DNA of 64,000 bases from Gemmiger sp. An87 (GTDB lineage Bacteria; Bacillota; Clostridia; Oscillospirales; Ruminococcaceae), in contig NZ_NFHD01000016.1 of assembly GCF_002159185.1 (NCBI RefSeq), forward strand, positions 1-64,000, written 5' to 3'. Position 1 is the stretch's first letter. Each line of letters starts with the position of its first letter. Both the position numbers and the translations under genes were made by a program. Below are positions 50,929 through 60,065 of this stretch, piece by piece. The notes under the pieces were generated by a model, which was not told the DNA's origin, did no database searches, and saw only the letters and a program-made list of their open reading frames with translations.

Positions 50929-51954
50929 ATGAAAAGCGCAGTTTTTTACGGCCGGCACGATCTTCGTGTGGAGGAAAGCCCCATGCCGCAGCTGGGGCCG
51001 CAGGATGTTCTGATCCAGGTGAAGGCCTGCGGCGTATGCGGGACCGACGTACATATTTATGAAGGCGACAAGGGCGCTGCTCAGGTGACGCCGCCCACCA
51101 TTCTGGGGCATGAGTTTTCCGGTCTGGTGGTGCAGGTGGGCGAGCAGGTAACCAACTGCCAGGTGGGGGACCGGGTCTGTGTGGACCCGAACTGCTACTG
51201 CGGCAGCTGCGCGCCCTGCCGCAACGGCACAGCCCATTTCTGCGAGCATATGATCGGCTACGGCACCACAGTGAACGGCGGCTTTGCGGAATACTGCGCG
51301 GTGAACCAGCGCCAGGTGTACAAGCTGGGAGAAAACACCACCTATGCCCAGGGCGCTATGACCGAGCCGGTGGCCTGCTGCCTGCACGGCATTGATCTGT
51401 GCCATATCCAGCCGGGGCATCAGGTGGTGGTGATCGGCGGCGGCATGATCGGCCTGCTGATGCTGCAGCTGGCCCGTCAGGCAGGCGCGGCAAAGGTTGC
51501 CCTGATCGAGCCGGTGGCCGCCAAGCGGGAGACCGGGCTGCAGCTGGGCGCGGATGTGTGCATTGATCCCGTAAACGAGGATGTGGCCGAACGTCTGGCC
51601 CGGGAAGGCTTCTCCTGGGTGAATACCGTGATTGAGTGCGTGGCCCGCACCGAGACCATTCAGCAGGCAATTCAGATCGCGGGCCCCAAGGCGGTGGTGA
51701 TGATGTTCGGCCTCACCAAGCCGGACGACGAGCTTCCCATCAAGCCCTTTGAGGTGTTCCAGAAGGAGCTGGAGATTACGGCCTCCTTCATCAACCCCTA
51801 CACGCAGGCCCGGGCGCTGGCGCTGATCGATTCCGGCCGCCTGGATGTGAGCAGCATGGTCTGCCCGCCCTGCGGGCTGGACCGGCTGGAGGCCATCCTG
51901 GCCGACCCGCAGCTGCGGACCCGGGGCAAATATATCATCTGCCCGGAGCTGTGA
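50929..51954 (+). CDS. Zinc-dependent polyol/alcohol dehydrogenase
   Basis: 341 residues of the medium-chain dehydrogenase family. The catalytic zinc site shows ACGVCGTDVHIYEG and GHEFSG; four Cys in CYCGSCAPCRNGTAHFC bind the structural zinc; the NAD fold is VVVIGGGMIGLLMLQLAR. The set resembles sorbitol/threonine dehydrogenase-type enzymes acting on polyols. It is divergent from the mannan transporter operon and shares its control region, so a sugar-alcohol or mannose-derived substrate is possible. The exact substrate is not visible. Confidence 0.85.
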   Translation: MKSAVFYGRHDLRVEESPMPQLGPQDVLIQVKACGVCGTDVHIYEGDKGAAQVTPPTILGHEFSGLVVQVGEQVTNCQVGDRVCVDPNCYCGSCAPCRNGTAHFCEHMIGYGTTVNGGFAEYCAVNQRQVYKLGENTTYAQGAMTEPVACCLHGIDLCHIQPGHQVVVIGGGMIGLLMLQLARQAGAAKVALIEPVAAKRETGLQLGADVCIDPVNEDVAERLAREGFSWVNTVIECVARTETIQQAIQIAGPKAVVMMFGLTKPDDELPIKPFEVFQKELEITASFINPYTQARALALIDSGRLDVSSMVCPPCGLDRLEAILADPQLRTRGKYIICPEL

Positions 51955-51967
51955 CCATTAAAACAAC

Positions 51968-51999
51968 AAAAAAGCAGAGCCTGATGGCTCTGCTTTTTT
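51968..51999. terminator. Bidirectional terminator between convergent genes
   Basis: AAAAAAGCAGAGCC and GGCTCTGCTTTTTT form a 14-bp stem with a TGAT loop. It serves the dehydrogenase gene and the convergent diguanylate cyclase gene. Confidence 0.93.
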
Positions 52000-52000
52000 G

Positions 52001-53359
52001 TTATAAGGGGCGGATGAGTACTGCGCTCTTGCCTGCGTTTTTTACTTCATAGAGGACCTGATCCGCTATGCGGTACAGTTCAGAGAATTCCCGGGGCAGC
52101 TGGCCGTACACACCTCCGATGGAGACCGAGGAGCCGGCGGCAGGCCAATGCTTCTGGGTGAGGGCCCGGTAGTTCCGGACCACGCTGTTCAGTTTGCGTT
52201 CCAGCACGCCCAGATCCCGGGGAGCGGAGAAGAATACTCCGAACTCATCGCCGCCCAGCCGGAACAGAATATCGGTGCGGCGGAAGGTGTGGGTGAGCAG
52301 ACCGGAAAACTCGCGCAGCGCCCGGTCGCCCTGCTGATGGCCGTACAGATCGTTCACCAGCTTGAAGTTGTCCAGATCCATAATGGCGAACAGATAGCTT
52401 CCGCTGCTGTGCATAGCAGCTTCAATTCGGGTCTGGCCGGCCTTCCGGTTATAAAGACCGGTGAGAGGGTCCTTGTCTGCTGCTTTTTCCAGATCCTTTT
52501 TGGCGTTGACCTGCTCGGAGATGTCCACCAGCACGCTGATAATGGCTTCGCGGCCGTCGCCGGTAATGGTTTTCCGGCCGATGTCGTGGACCCACAGATC
52601 GGTGCCGTCCCGGCGCTTCATCCGGTACTGTACCTCGTACTGGTCTCCTTTGGCCAGAGCCTGTGCCACCACCATCTTTACATACTCCCGGTCATCCGGG
52701 TGGATGCTGTTGATCACCAGGCCCTGAATTTCGCGGGAGAATTCCTCATAGCTCCGGTAGCCGGCCATCTGCAGCATCCGGTCGTTGGCCACGTACAGAG
52801 GGAAGCCCTCCTCCACGTAGCCGCCCACCACGCCGCCCGGCATGAGCTGCACCAGAATCTCGACCAGCTCCTTTTGGGTGCTGCGGTTGATCTGGTCCGC
52901 GCCCTGCAAAACAAAGGACAGCGGGAAGAACTCGCCCTCCTCCTGGGTGCGGCTGGCTTCTGAAGCGTGCATGGTATCAAAGAACCAGCTGCCGTCCTCC
53001 TCCTGATGCACACCGGCGGTCAGTCGGATGCGGTAGGTCACATGCAAGCCCTGTTCCGGCTGGTCCAGGCCCAGACGTACGTTGCAGAAGCAATCCCAGC
53101 AGAAGGGAGCCCGCCGGTTCTGGGCGTAATCCTCAATCTGGTAACTCAGCGGCCAGGGCAAGGCCTCCAGTTCCTTCAGCAAAAGGCAGCGGAATTGCTC
53201 CTTGCCCACTGCCACCTCGCCTTCACCAGTGCCCACGCTGAGAAAACCCGGAGAGAGCAGCTCCAGCGTTCCTTCCGGGTCCCGCAGCTGGAAATACCGG
53301 CGGCAGAATTCGTTCAGCCAGGCATAGACCTGACTGCTTGGCACAGTGTTGTTGGTCAT
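52001..53359 (-). CDS. PAS-GGDEF diguanylate cyclase
   Basis: 452 residues. Residues about 1-150 resemble an NTF2/SnoaL-like sensor domain (VYAWLNEFCRRYFQLRDPEGTLELLSPGF...VGTGEGE), residues about 165-285 are a PAS domain with PAC motif (YRMKRRDGTDLWVHDIGRK), and residues about 290-452 are GGDEF (DPLTGLYNRKAG, FRLGGDEFGVFF). The signature is intact, so it should make cyclic di-GMP. No membrane helix is seen, so it senses a cytoplasmic signal. Its start overlaps the stop of the next gene upstream by 4 bases. Confidence 0.9.
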   Translation of the reverse strand: MTNNTVPSSQVYAWLNEFCRRYFQLRDPEGTLELLSPGFLSVGTGEGEVAVGKEQFRCLLLKELEALPWPLSYQIEDYAQNRRAPFCWDCFCNVRLGLDQPEQGLHVTYRIRLTAGVHQEEDGSWFFDTMHASEASRTQEEGEFFPLSFVLQGADQINRSTQKELVEILVQLMPGGVVGGYVEEGFPLYVANDRMLQMAGYRSYEEFSREIQGLVINSIHPDDREYVKMVVAQALAKGDQYEVQYRMKRRDGTDLWVHDIGRKTITGDGREAIISVLVDISEQVNAKKDLEKAADKDPLTGLYNRKAGQTRIEAAMHSSGSYLFAIMDLDNFKLVNDLYGHQQGDRALREFSGLLTHTFRRTDILFRLGGDEFGVFFSAPRDLGVLERKLNSVVRNYRALTQKHWPAAGSSVSIGGVYGQLPREFSELYRIADQVLYEVKNAGKSAVLIRPL

Positions 53360-56300
53360 TGCTCCTCCTTTCCGCTTTTTTCCGGGGCTGTCGGGGCTCC
53401 CTTGGATACAAGGCTGTATACATCCTCCAGCTCCATGGGGCGGTAATAACAGAAGCCCTGGATCATATCACAGCCGGATTCCCGGATCATCCGGTCCTGA
53501 GCCGCGGTCTCCACACCCTCCATGCATACCTTTTTACCGAACCGGTGGCAGGCGTACACAATGCTGGAGATAAAGTTCATCTTGTCCTCCGAAGCAGCCA
53601 TTTCCAGAAGCAGCGAGCGGTCCAGTTTGATGATACTGGAGGGGTACTGCAGCAGCATGCGCAGCGAGGAATATCCGCTGCCGAAATCGTCCAGTGCGAT
53701 GCCGATCCCCATTTCACGGCAGGCATCCACGAAACGCATCAGGTGTTCGGGCTGTTCGTCCATGCAGCTTTCGGTCATTTCGGCCACCAGGCACTCGCCG
53801 CTCACCCGGTATTTTTCCAGCGTGGCGCGCATGAAGTCGGTGAACTGCTCGTCGGACAGCTGCTGCAGGCTCACATTGAAGGTCAGGTAGAAATCCGGCA
53901 TGCAGGCGGCAAGCCGCATACAGTTGCAGGCGGTCTGCTCAAAGACCCAGCGGCCCGCCAGCTGGATCAGATTGCCTTTTTCCAGCAGCGGAATGAAGAT
54001 GGCAGGGGAGACGTCCTGTCCCTGGAAGGACCAGCGGAGCAAGACCTCGCCGCCCACCACCCGGCCGTTCTGTGCGGAGACCACCGGCTGAATCACAATG
54101 CGGAAATTCTCCATGCCGCGCAGTACGTCCCGGCTCAGGGCCAGCGCGATGTTGGACATGTTTTTGATCTTTTCGCTGTTTTCCATGGAGTCCACCACAT
54201 ACAGCTGTTTGGAGTCGTGCTTGGCCACCTTGATCAGCGAAACGATGTTCTCCACAAAATCCGAGGGGGACAGCTGGCCCTTGGGACATTCCATCAGCGC
54301 GAAGGAGCAGGGATGATGTACCGAAAGGCCCACGCTGCGGTAGCTGGCCTCCACGATTTCGCGGATCTGGTGTACCAGTTCCTCCCGGCTTTCGGGGCAG
54401 GCAGGGTCCACCAATGCCATGCAGCGCATGCCCTCCAGCCGGTAAAAGGACATCTTGCCCATCAGGTGTTTCATCAGCTCATCGGCGATGTTGCTTACCA
54501 GATGGTCGCTGTAGGTGCGGCCGCGGGCATTGTTCAGTTCGGTGATGCTGTTCAGGCTGAAGCCGATGGCCAGGCACTGCTGCCCGGCCTGGCGCAGCTG
54601 ATCCATCCGGCCGAACATGGCGGTGGCCCGGGGGAAGTTGGTTACCGGGTCCACCACGAAATCGTCGTCCTGGTGTGTGACCCGCCCGGCAAAGAACAGG
54701 GGCTGGGTTTTGTCCTCGCTCCATTTTAACAGGCCGAAGCAGCGAATCCAGATGGTTTTTCCTGCGGCGTTACGGATCTGGTAGCGCAGGTCGTGTACCG
54801 TGCGCTTTTCCTGCAGCATGGTCTGGATCTGGCGGCGGTACATGTCCCGGTACTGGGGCGAGGGGATGCGCTTGGCCCATTCTTTCAAAAGACCCGGCAC
54901 CACATTGCTGCGGAAACCGAATTCGTCCCGCATGTTGTCGGAAACATAGAAAAGGTCCTTCACCATGTCGCCGAAGTAGAAGTAGCTCACCGTGTTCTGC
55001 TGGGAGATGGACTGAAACAGAAACTCCATATCGTGGTAGGTGGAGGCCAAAAAGTGATAGAACAGGCTGCTTTTGCCGGCAGAGGGGCGTTCCTGGCGGC
55101 GGTCGCTTTTGCGCCGGTCGATGCCGGGAATGGAGCCGTTGATGCGGTGGTAATCCCGCTTGTCCTGATACATGACCTGATCGGCCCGGCAGATCAGCGC
55201 GTCCAGATCAAAGGGAGGCTGGTCGGACCAGGCATAACCCACTGCCATGTGGTACGGGTCCTGCTGGATGCGCTGGCGCAGCGCCTGCACGTTTTCCTCA
55301 AAGCGCTCCCGGGAGAAATCACCGAACAGAGCGACGAATTCATCACCGCCGGAACGGTAGATCCATGGAGTTTGCAAAGTTTCCTGCAGAAGACTCACAC
55401 AGTGACGGATCAGCCGGTCTCCTGCGTCATGCCCCAGGGAGTCGTTGGTTTGCTTAAGGCTGGTGATGTCGCAGTAAACCACGCCCAGCTGCTGCAGATT
55501 GCCCAGCAGCGCGCCCTTCTCGAACATGGCATTCATGGCGTTTCGGTTATAAAGATTGGTAAGAGGATCGTGATAGCTCAGGGCGTGCAGCCGGCGCAGC
55601 AGGTCCCGGCGGCCGAGCAGTGAGGCTACGAAGCGGCCCACCACATTGATAATGGGGGCCAGCATGCCCATCATTTCCCGATTGGGGTTGTCCACACCAA
55701 GAAAGCCGGTCACCTTGCCCTCGCTGCACACCGGACCGGCTGCCAGGGTGGTCACGTCCTGAGGCTTGAGCATGGCGTAGACCATGGGGTACTGGGTACG
55801 GATGTCCTCCAGGTTTCGGATCAGGATCACCTCGTCCCGGGAGAATACCTGCATCCACCAGTCAATGCTGGACAGCGGCACCTTCTGCAGAATATCTTTC
55901 TGGGGTTCTACCCCCTCCCGGCACCATTCGTAGGTATTGTCCACCCGCTCATCGGCATCGATTTCGAACACATAGGCCCGGTCACACTGGAAGGTCCGGC
56001 CCAGGTAGCTCAGCAGCAGCTCCAATGCCTCGTTCGGGTTGGTGGTGGAGAAAATCTGCCGCATGCACTCGTTCAGAATGGTTTCGCTGCGAGCATAGTA
56101 ATAAGGTGTGTTGCACAGGACCTCAGCGTCCACATCCACGGCAACCTCAATCCGGTAGCTGCGGTCCCCGTCGGTGAGCAGGCTGTCCTTGATCAGGTAG
56201 CGCTTGTTGAAGACCGGGTTTTTGTGGACCCAGGAGAGGAACTGACCCTCTTTCAGCTGGTGGTTGTTGCAGAACGCGCAGGGCTGCGCGCTGCCCTGGA

Positions 56301-56466
56301 GTACTTTGTAGCAGAGCTTGCCCGCGTAGTCCTCCGGGCGCTGGTAGCCCAGCGATGCCCGCATCCGGCGATTCATGTAGACCAGCTGGTGCGTTTTGAT
56401 ATCCGAGATATAGACGAACTCGTCCATCTCCTCAAAAAAGCGTTGCAGATGCTCCATCATATGCAT
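53356..56466 (-). CDS. PAS-GAF-GGDEF-PAS-GGDEF-EAL signalling protein
   Basis: 1036 residues from the ATG at 56466, preceded by AGGGGAG; the frame extends further but into a terminator region. In order: PAS with PCAFC (to about 120), GAF (about 130-280), GGDEF with intact SGGDEF (about 290-450), PAS (about 490-620), a degenerate GGDEF (LEGMR at the signature, about 630-780), and EAL (about 790-1030). The EAL domain reads EVL at the signature but keeps NVS, EMTES, LDDFGSGYSS, IKLD and EGVET, so phosphodiesterase activity is likely. It is cotranscribed with the cyclase gene and may both make and degrade cyclic di-GMP. Confidence 0.9.
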   Translation of the reverse strand: MHMMEHLQRFFEEMDEFVYISDIKTHQLVYMNRRMRASLGYQRPEDYAGKLCYKVLQGSAQPCAFCNNHQLKEGQFLSWVHKNPVFNKRYLIKDSLLTDGDRSYRIEVAVDVDAEVLCNTPYYYARSETILNECMRQIFSTTNPNEALELLLSYLGRTFQCDRAYVFEIDADERVDNTYEWCREGVEPQKDILQKVPLSSIDWWMQVFSRDEVILIRNLEDIRTQYPMVYAMLKPQDVTTLAAGPVCSEGKVTGFLGVDNPNREMMGMLAPIINVVGRFVASLLGRRDLLRRLHALSYHDPLTNLYNRNAMNAMFEKGALLGNLQQLGVVYCDITSLKQTNDSLGHDAGDRLIRHCVSLLQETLQTPWIYRSGGDEFVALFGDFSRERFEENVQALRQRIQQDPYHMAVGYAWSDQPPFDLDALICRADQVMYQDKRDYHRINGSIPGIDRRKSDRRQERPSAGKSSLFYHFLASTYHDMEFLFQSISQQNTVSYFYFGDMVKDLFYVSDNMRDEFGFRSNVVPGLLKEWAKRIPSPQYRDMYRRQIQTMLQEKRTVHDLRYQIRNAAGKTIWIRCFGLLKWSEDKTQPLFFAGRVTHQDDDFVVDPVTNFPRATAMFGRMDQLRQAGQQCLAIGFSLNSITELNNARGRTYSDHLVSNIADELMKHLMGKMSFYRLEGMRCMALVDPACPESREELVHQIREIVEASYRSVGLSVHHPCSFALMECPKGQLSPSDFVENIVSLIKVAKHDSKQLYVVDSMENSEKIKNMSNIALALSRDVLRGMENFRIVIQPVVSAQNGRVVGGEVLLRWSFQGQDVSPAIFIPLLEKGNLIQLAGRWVFEQTACNCMRLAACMPDFYLTFNVSLQQLSDEQFTDFMRATLEKYRVSGECLVAEMTESCMDEQPEHLMRFVDACREMGIGIALDDFGSGYSSLRMLLQYPSSIIKLDRSLLLEMAASEDKMNFISSIVYACHRFGKKVCMEGVETAAQDRMIRESGCDMIQGFCYYRPMELEDVYSLVSKGAPTAPEKSGKEEQ

Positions 56467-56520
56467 CGGTTCTCCCCTCTGTGCTTCCGGCGGCTCTGCC
56501 GCCCGATCCCTGTCTTTTTG

Positions 56521-56526
56521 ATTATA
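56521..56526 (-). promoter_or_regulatory. -10 element for the cyclic di-GMP operon
   Basis: TATAAT on the minus strand, about 55 bases before the start codon. TTCACA upstream at a 19-base spacing is a poor -35 box. Confidence 0.45.
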
Positions 56527-56530
56527 GCAC

Positions 56531-56562
56531 AAAAAAATGCCCGGCTGTGAACCAGCTGGGCA
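56531..56562 (-). terminator. Second leftward terminator after the protease gene
   Basis: On the minus strand GCCCAGCTG, a GTTCA loop, CAGCCGGGC with one mismatched pair, then A and seven T. It insulates the cyclic di-GMP operon from the protease gene. Confidence 0.6.
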
Positions 56563-56604
56563 GGGAAGTGAAGAAAATGCTGCACAGGTGCAGCGGCTGC
56601 CTGC

Positions 56605-56650
56605 AAAAAGAGGCGGAAACAGACCGTTTCGGCCTGTTCCGCCTCTTTTT
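56605..56650. terminator. Terminator of the M6-like protease gene
   Basis: AAAAAGAGGCGGAA and TTCCGCCTCTTTTT form a 14-bp stem, further extended by CAG/CTG, with T-runs on both strands. It lies 82 bases after the stop at 56732. Confidence 0.88.
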
Positions 56651-56731
56651 GGATACCACGCGCCGCAGGTTGTTATTCCGGGGAAGGGGGAGAAAGGCCC
56701 CGGGAAGGGAAAGCGGAGTCTGTCGAAGACC

Positions 56732-59700
56732 TCAGCGGCGCTTGAAGAAGAACCACAGTCCAATGCCGCCGCAGGCACAGACTCCCGCCACACCGGCCAG
56801 AAGGAGCGCGGCCTGGGGGCGGAGAACGCCGCCGGAGGAGGGGGCTTCGGCGGAGGCGGATTCACTGGATGGGTCCGGCGTAGGGGAGGGCTGCTCCGTG
56901 GGCTGTGCTGTGGGAACAGCCGAGGGGACCGCTGTGGGGGAGGCGGTGGGAGCTGCCGTGGGTTGTGCGGTGGGCCGCGCGGGGCGGATCACCGCAGTGC
57001 TGGGGGGAATGGTCGCTGCAGGGGCAGCGGTGGCCGGTACGGAAGTCGGACCGGCAGCGGGAGCCGAAGTGGGCTGCGCCGAGGGAACAGCGGTGGGCTG
57101 CGCCGTGGGGACGGCGGTAGGCTGCGCCGTGGGGACAGCGGTGGGCTGCGCCGAGGGGACAGCGGTAGGCTTCGCCGAGGGGACAGCGGTAGGCTTCGCC
57201 GTGGGAACAGCGGTAGGCTTCGACGTGGGGATAGCGGTAGGCTGTGCCGTGGGGACAGCCGTCGGTTCCGCTGTTGGAACGGCAGTGGGGACTGCGGCTT
57301 CAAAAACCGTGAAGGAGAAGCTGGCGCTCATTCCCTGATAGCTCACGGTGGCCTGGCGGGTTCCGGTCTGGCTGGCATCAAAGCCGGTCAGGGTATATTC
57401 GCCGGCGGTCAGCTCCCTGGGGCCGGAGGTGTAATTGGCGAACACCTGCAGCCCCTGGGTGGAAACCTCGTCCCCCAGATGGTAGGAGGTGAGAGCAGGC
57501 GGGGTGACGGAGAGAGACAGCAGTGCATCGGACATACCGGGGGCATTGAAGCGAACCATGGCCTTGCCGTCCATTCGGTAAGCGGTGAACAGCCGGTCGC
57601 CGAATACCGTCAGGGCGGCACCATCTCCGCCCTTGTCCACTCGATCTCCCACCGGGGTGAAGGTGCCGTCCTTCTGCTGATAGACTCGCAGGTCCTTTGC
57701 AGAGGCACCATTCGGTGCGGCCAGCAGAAAGGTGGTATCTGCACCGAAAGCAAGCCGGGGTTCGTGGGCGGTCTGATCCAGACGGGTCAGCTCTGTCCAA
57801 CTGTCGCCATCCAGCTGCTTTAGCACCGGGGTATCGCCGCCCAGAACAGCCATAAGTCCGCTGCTGCCGGCGGCCAGGTCATAGGAGGAAGCGCTGCCCG
57901 GGCTGGCCAGCCGGGAGAATCCGCCATCCTGCGCCTGATAGATCAGAAGATCGTTGTTGTTGGTCACATCCCGGAAGGCCAGATATACCTGGCCCTGCCC
58001 GGTCACGGCAGCCTTCGGGCTGCCGAACATCCGGCCGGAGGCGCAGAAGCCCTGACGGCTGATGCCGCTGCCGGTGATGGTGGCATAGCCTGCCTGCGAA
58101 TAGCCGCCGGTCACGTAGGCCAGGTGCAATGTGCCGCCCTGCGCAGTGATGGCGTAGTCATCCACGTCCGGCAAACTGCCCAGAGACTTCCAGGCACCGT
58201 CCGCCAGCATGGCCAGATACAGCGCACCGTCGCTGGCACGCCAGGCAACCACCGGAGTATCGCGCAGGCTGGTCAGTGTCACCCGGTCAAAGCCGCCCGC
58301 CTGGGTGAGCGACTCTTCGGTCACGGGGGCCCAGCCCGGATCGGCGAACGCGTAAAGACGCAGCTGGTCACCGGTGTAGGGCAGGGCGTACCCGGCGGCC
58401 ATGATCTGGCCTCGGATCGGGCCCTGGGCCAGCGCCACGCCGGAGTGTTCGGGAAACTGAGCGTCCTGCCAGAGGGTCTGAGGGTCGGCCTCGGGAATGG
58501 TGACCGAGAAGGTCATGCTCCCGCCCTGGGCAGAGGAAACATCCGAGATCACGATGCCGGAATTTGTGCCGTCCGAAAAGGGGAGCGCGCCCTGGACAAG
58601 TCCGGCGCCGGGGTCCGCGCTGCCGATGGAGGTGCGGCCACTCTCGGCGGAAAGGAAGGCGTTGCCCACGGTGGCCCGCTCGCTGCCCTCCACGTAGCCG
58701 TTCTGGCCCGGCTGGGGGCGGAACACATACACGCCGGTGGAGCCGAAGTAGTTGCTCAGTCCGTCCACCGTGGTGTCCACCCGGTAGACGATGAGGCCGG
58801 TGCCGCCGATGCGGGCATCCAATGTGTCCTCGCTCTGTGGGGACGTCTGGCGGCGCATTTCCACCACAAAGACCTCATAGGGATTGCGCTGCGAGCGGAT
58901 CACAACGGCCTGGTTGCCTGCTTCGCCGGGAGCGCTGACGGAAACATTTTGAGCCGAGGCACTCAGCTCGGGAAGCTGGCACCAGCCGGTGAAATGGACC
59001 CGCAGATAGGCCAGCGGCCAGCTCAGATACCGGGACGAGGAGGCCATAATGTCCCAGGTGCCCACCGGCACCGAGCCGTCCCGGGCATAAAGATCCGGAT
59101 AACCCAGCGTGTGCAGAAATTCGTGGCAGATCAGACCGGAGCCGTCCGCCTGGGCGGAGTCCAGCAGCCGGTCGGTATTCAGCATGTTGTAGTCCGCCAC
59201 CTCCTTGCCGCTGTAGCGCAGACCGGCGGGCAGAGTATTCTGATGGGGATACAGCGAGGGCGGTGCGCCGGTGGCGTTGTCCGCCTTGCCCAGCAGTACC
59301 ACACTCAGGTTGTCGATGCAGCCGTCGCCGTCATAGTCCAGAGTCTGCCCCTGCAGTTCGGGAAGCTGGCGCACCAGCTCGGTGAGAATGGCAGAGTCGA
59401 TGCTTCCGCTCTGTGCCTGCTGAAGGGTAAAGGGCAGCTCGCAGGCGGTCAGGGTTTTGCCGTCCCACTGGGGGAAAATATTGTGTGCCCGAAACTGGCC
59501 GCCGGAGATGGTGTTCAGATACTGCCGAAAGGACCGGCCCTGCTCGCCGTCATACAGCTCCATCAGCGCCTGGGCCCGGCTTTTGCCCGGCTGGGCCGAG
59601 GGGGCGTTGAAGTAGTCTTTGTCCGGCTCGTCGCGGAAATAGGCAAACAGCACCAGGTTGGCAAAATCCCGGGGCTGCCGGTCCTCCGCGTGGGCGGGCA

Positions 59701-59770
59701 GCAGAAGGCCGCCGGTGGGCGCCAGACAGAGCACAAAAGTGAGCAGGGTGGCGATGCAGCGTTTGATCAT
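56732..59770 (-). CDS. Surface M6-like metalloprotease
   Basis: 1012 residues from the ATG at 59770, behind GGAGG. Signal peptide residues 1-29 (cut near AHA-ED). The M6/immune-inhibitor-A-like catalytic domain has the zinc site HEFLH at residues 216-220 with Asp226 in GYPD, and the GTWDIMA Met-turn. A long beta-rich middle part follows, then an Ig-like Big_3-type domain (YHLGDEVSTQGLQVFANYTSG), a Pro-Thr repeat linker, one membrane helix and the tail KRR. It should stand off the cell surface and cleave external proteins or peptides. No LPXTG motif is present. It is a single-gene unit. Confidence 0.85.
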   Translation of the reverse strand: MIKRCIATLLTFVLCLAPTGGLLLPAHAEDRQPRDFANLVLFAYFRDEPDKDYFNAPSAQPGKSRAQALMELYDGEQGRSFRQYLNTISGGQFRAHNIFPQWDGKTLTACELPFTLQQAQSGSIDSAILTELVRQLPELQGQTLDYDGDGCIDNLSVVLLGKADNATGAPPSLYPHQNTLPAGLRYSGKEVADYNMLNTDRLLDSAQADGSGLICHEFLHTLGYPDLYARDGSVPVGTWDIMASSSRYLSWPLAYLRVHFTGWCQLPELSASAQNVSVSAPGEAGNQAVVIRSQRNPYEVFVVEMRRQTSPQSEDTLDARIGGTGLIVYRVDTTVDGLSNYFGSTGVYVFRPQPGQNGYVEGSERATVGNAFLSAESGRTSIGSADPGAGLVQGALPFSDGTNSGIVISDVSSAQGGSMTFSVTIPEADPQTLWQDAQFPEHSGVALAQGPIRGQIMAAGYALPYTGDQLRLYAFADPGWAPVTEESLTQAGGFDRVTLTSLRDTPVVAWRASDGALYLAMLADGAWKSLGSLPDVDDYAITAQGGTLHLAYVTGGYSQAGYATITGSGISRQGFCASGRMFGSPKAAVTGQGQVYLAFRDVTNNNDLLIYQAQDGGFSRLASPGSASSYDLAAGSSGLMAVLGGDTPVLKQLDGDSWTELTRLDQTAHEPRLAFGADTTFLLAAPNGASAKDLRVYQQKDGTFTPVGDRVDKGGDGAALTVFGDRLFTAYRMDGKAMVRFNAPGMSDALLSLSVTPPALTSYHLGDEVSTQGLQVFANYTSGPRELTAGEYTLTGFDASQTGTRQATVSYQGMSASFSFTVFEAAVPTAVPTAEPTAVPTAQPTAIPTSKPTAVPTAKPTAVPSAKPTAVPSAQPTAVPTAQPTAVPTAQPTAVPSAQPTSAPAAGPTSVPATAAPAATIPPSTAVIRPARPTAQPTAAPTASPTAVPSAVPTAQPTEQPSPTPDPSSESASAEAPSSGGVLRPQAALLLAGVAGVCACGGIGLWFFFKRR
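57063..57290 (-). repeat. Pro-Thr-Ala-Val/Gln repeat of the protease linker
   Basis: Imperfect 24-base units encode the 8-residue period PTAVPTAQ, with Q varying to K, E or S. They form an extended wall-spanning stalk. The DNA repeat is prone to length change. Confidence 0.85.
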
Positions 59771-60065
59771 GGGGAATCCTCCGTTCACAGGGGTTAAGAA
59801 CACGGCAGAGGGCCGCGGCAAAGAAAATGTGGCTTTATTATACGAAGTCGATGGGAAAAAGAAAAGAGCAAAACCGGCCCGATTCCCCGGAATTTACAAT
59901 AGGTTTACAGCCCATAAAGGTTGCGTAAAGGTTTCCCCTCACATATCTTTCACTCTTTGCACGGCGGCTTTTCACAAACACTGGCTAAAATAAGTTCGGT
60001 TTTCCCCCGAAGGCAAGCCTGTCTCGGGGGAAGTTTTGATTATTCACAAGGGGGAATCATAATCG
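59771..60065. other. Divergent gap with one hairpin
   Basis: The 295-base gap between the protease and the second export cassette holds no gene. TTCCCCCGA (60002-60010) and TCGGGGGAA (60024-60032) form a 9-bp hairpin ahead of the fusion-protein gene, followed by GTTTTG; it could be a leader hairpin or a weak terminator. A TAAAAT box lies just before it near 59985, with no convincing -35 partner. Confidence 0.4.

Noticed and set aside
56989-57303. A repetitive Pro/Arg/Ser frame in another register opposite the protease stalk
   Set aside because: It is the same repeat DNA read in another frame on the minus strand; the PTAV frame belongs to the protease.
59771-60065. A riboswitch before the second export cassette
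   Set aside because: There is only one simple hairpin and no conserved core that I can recognise.
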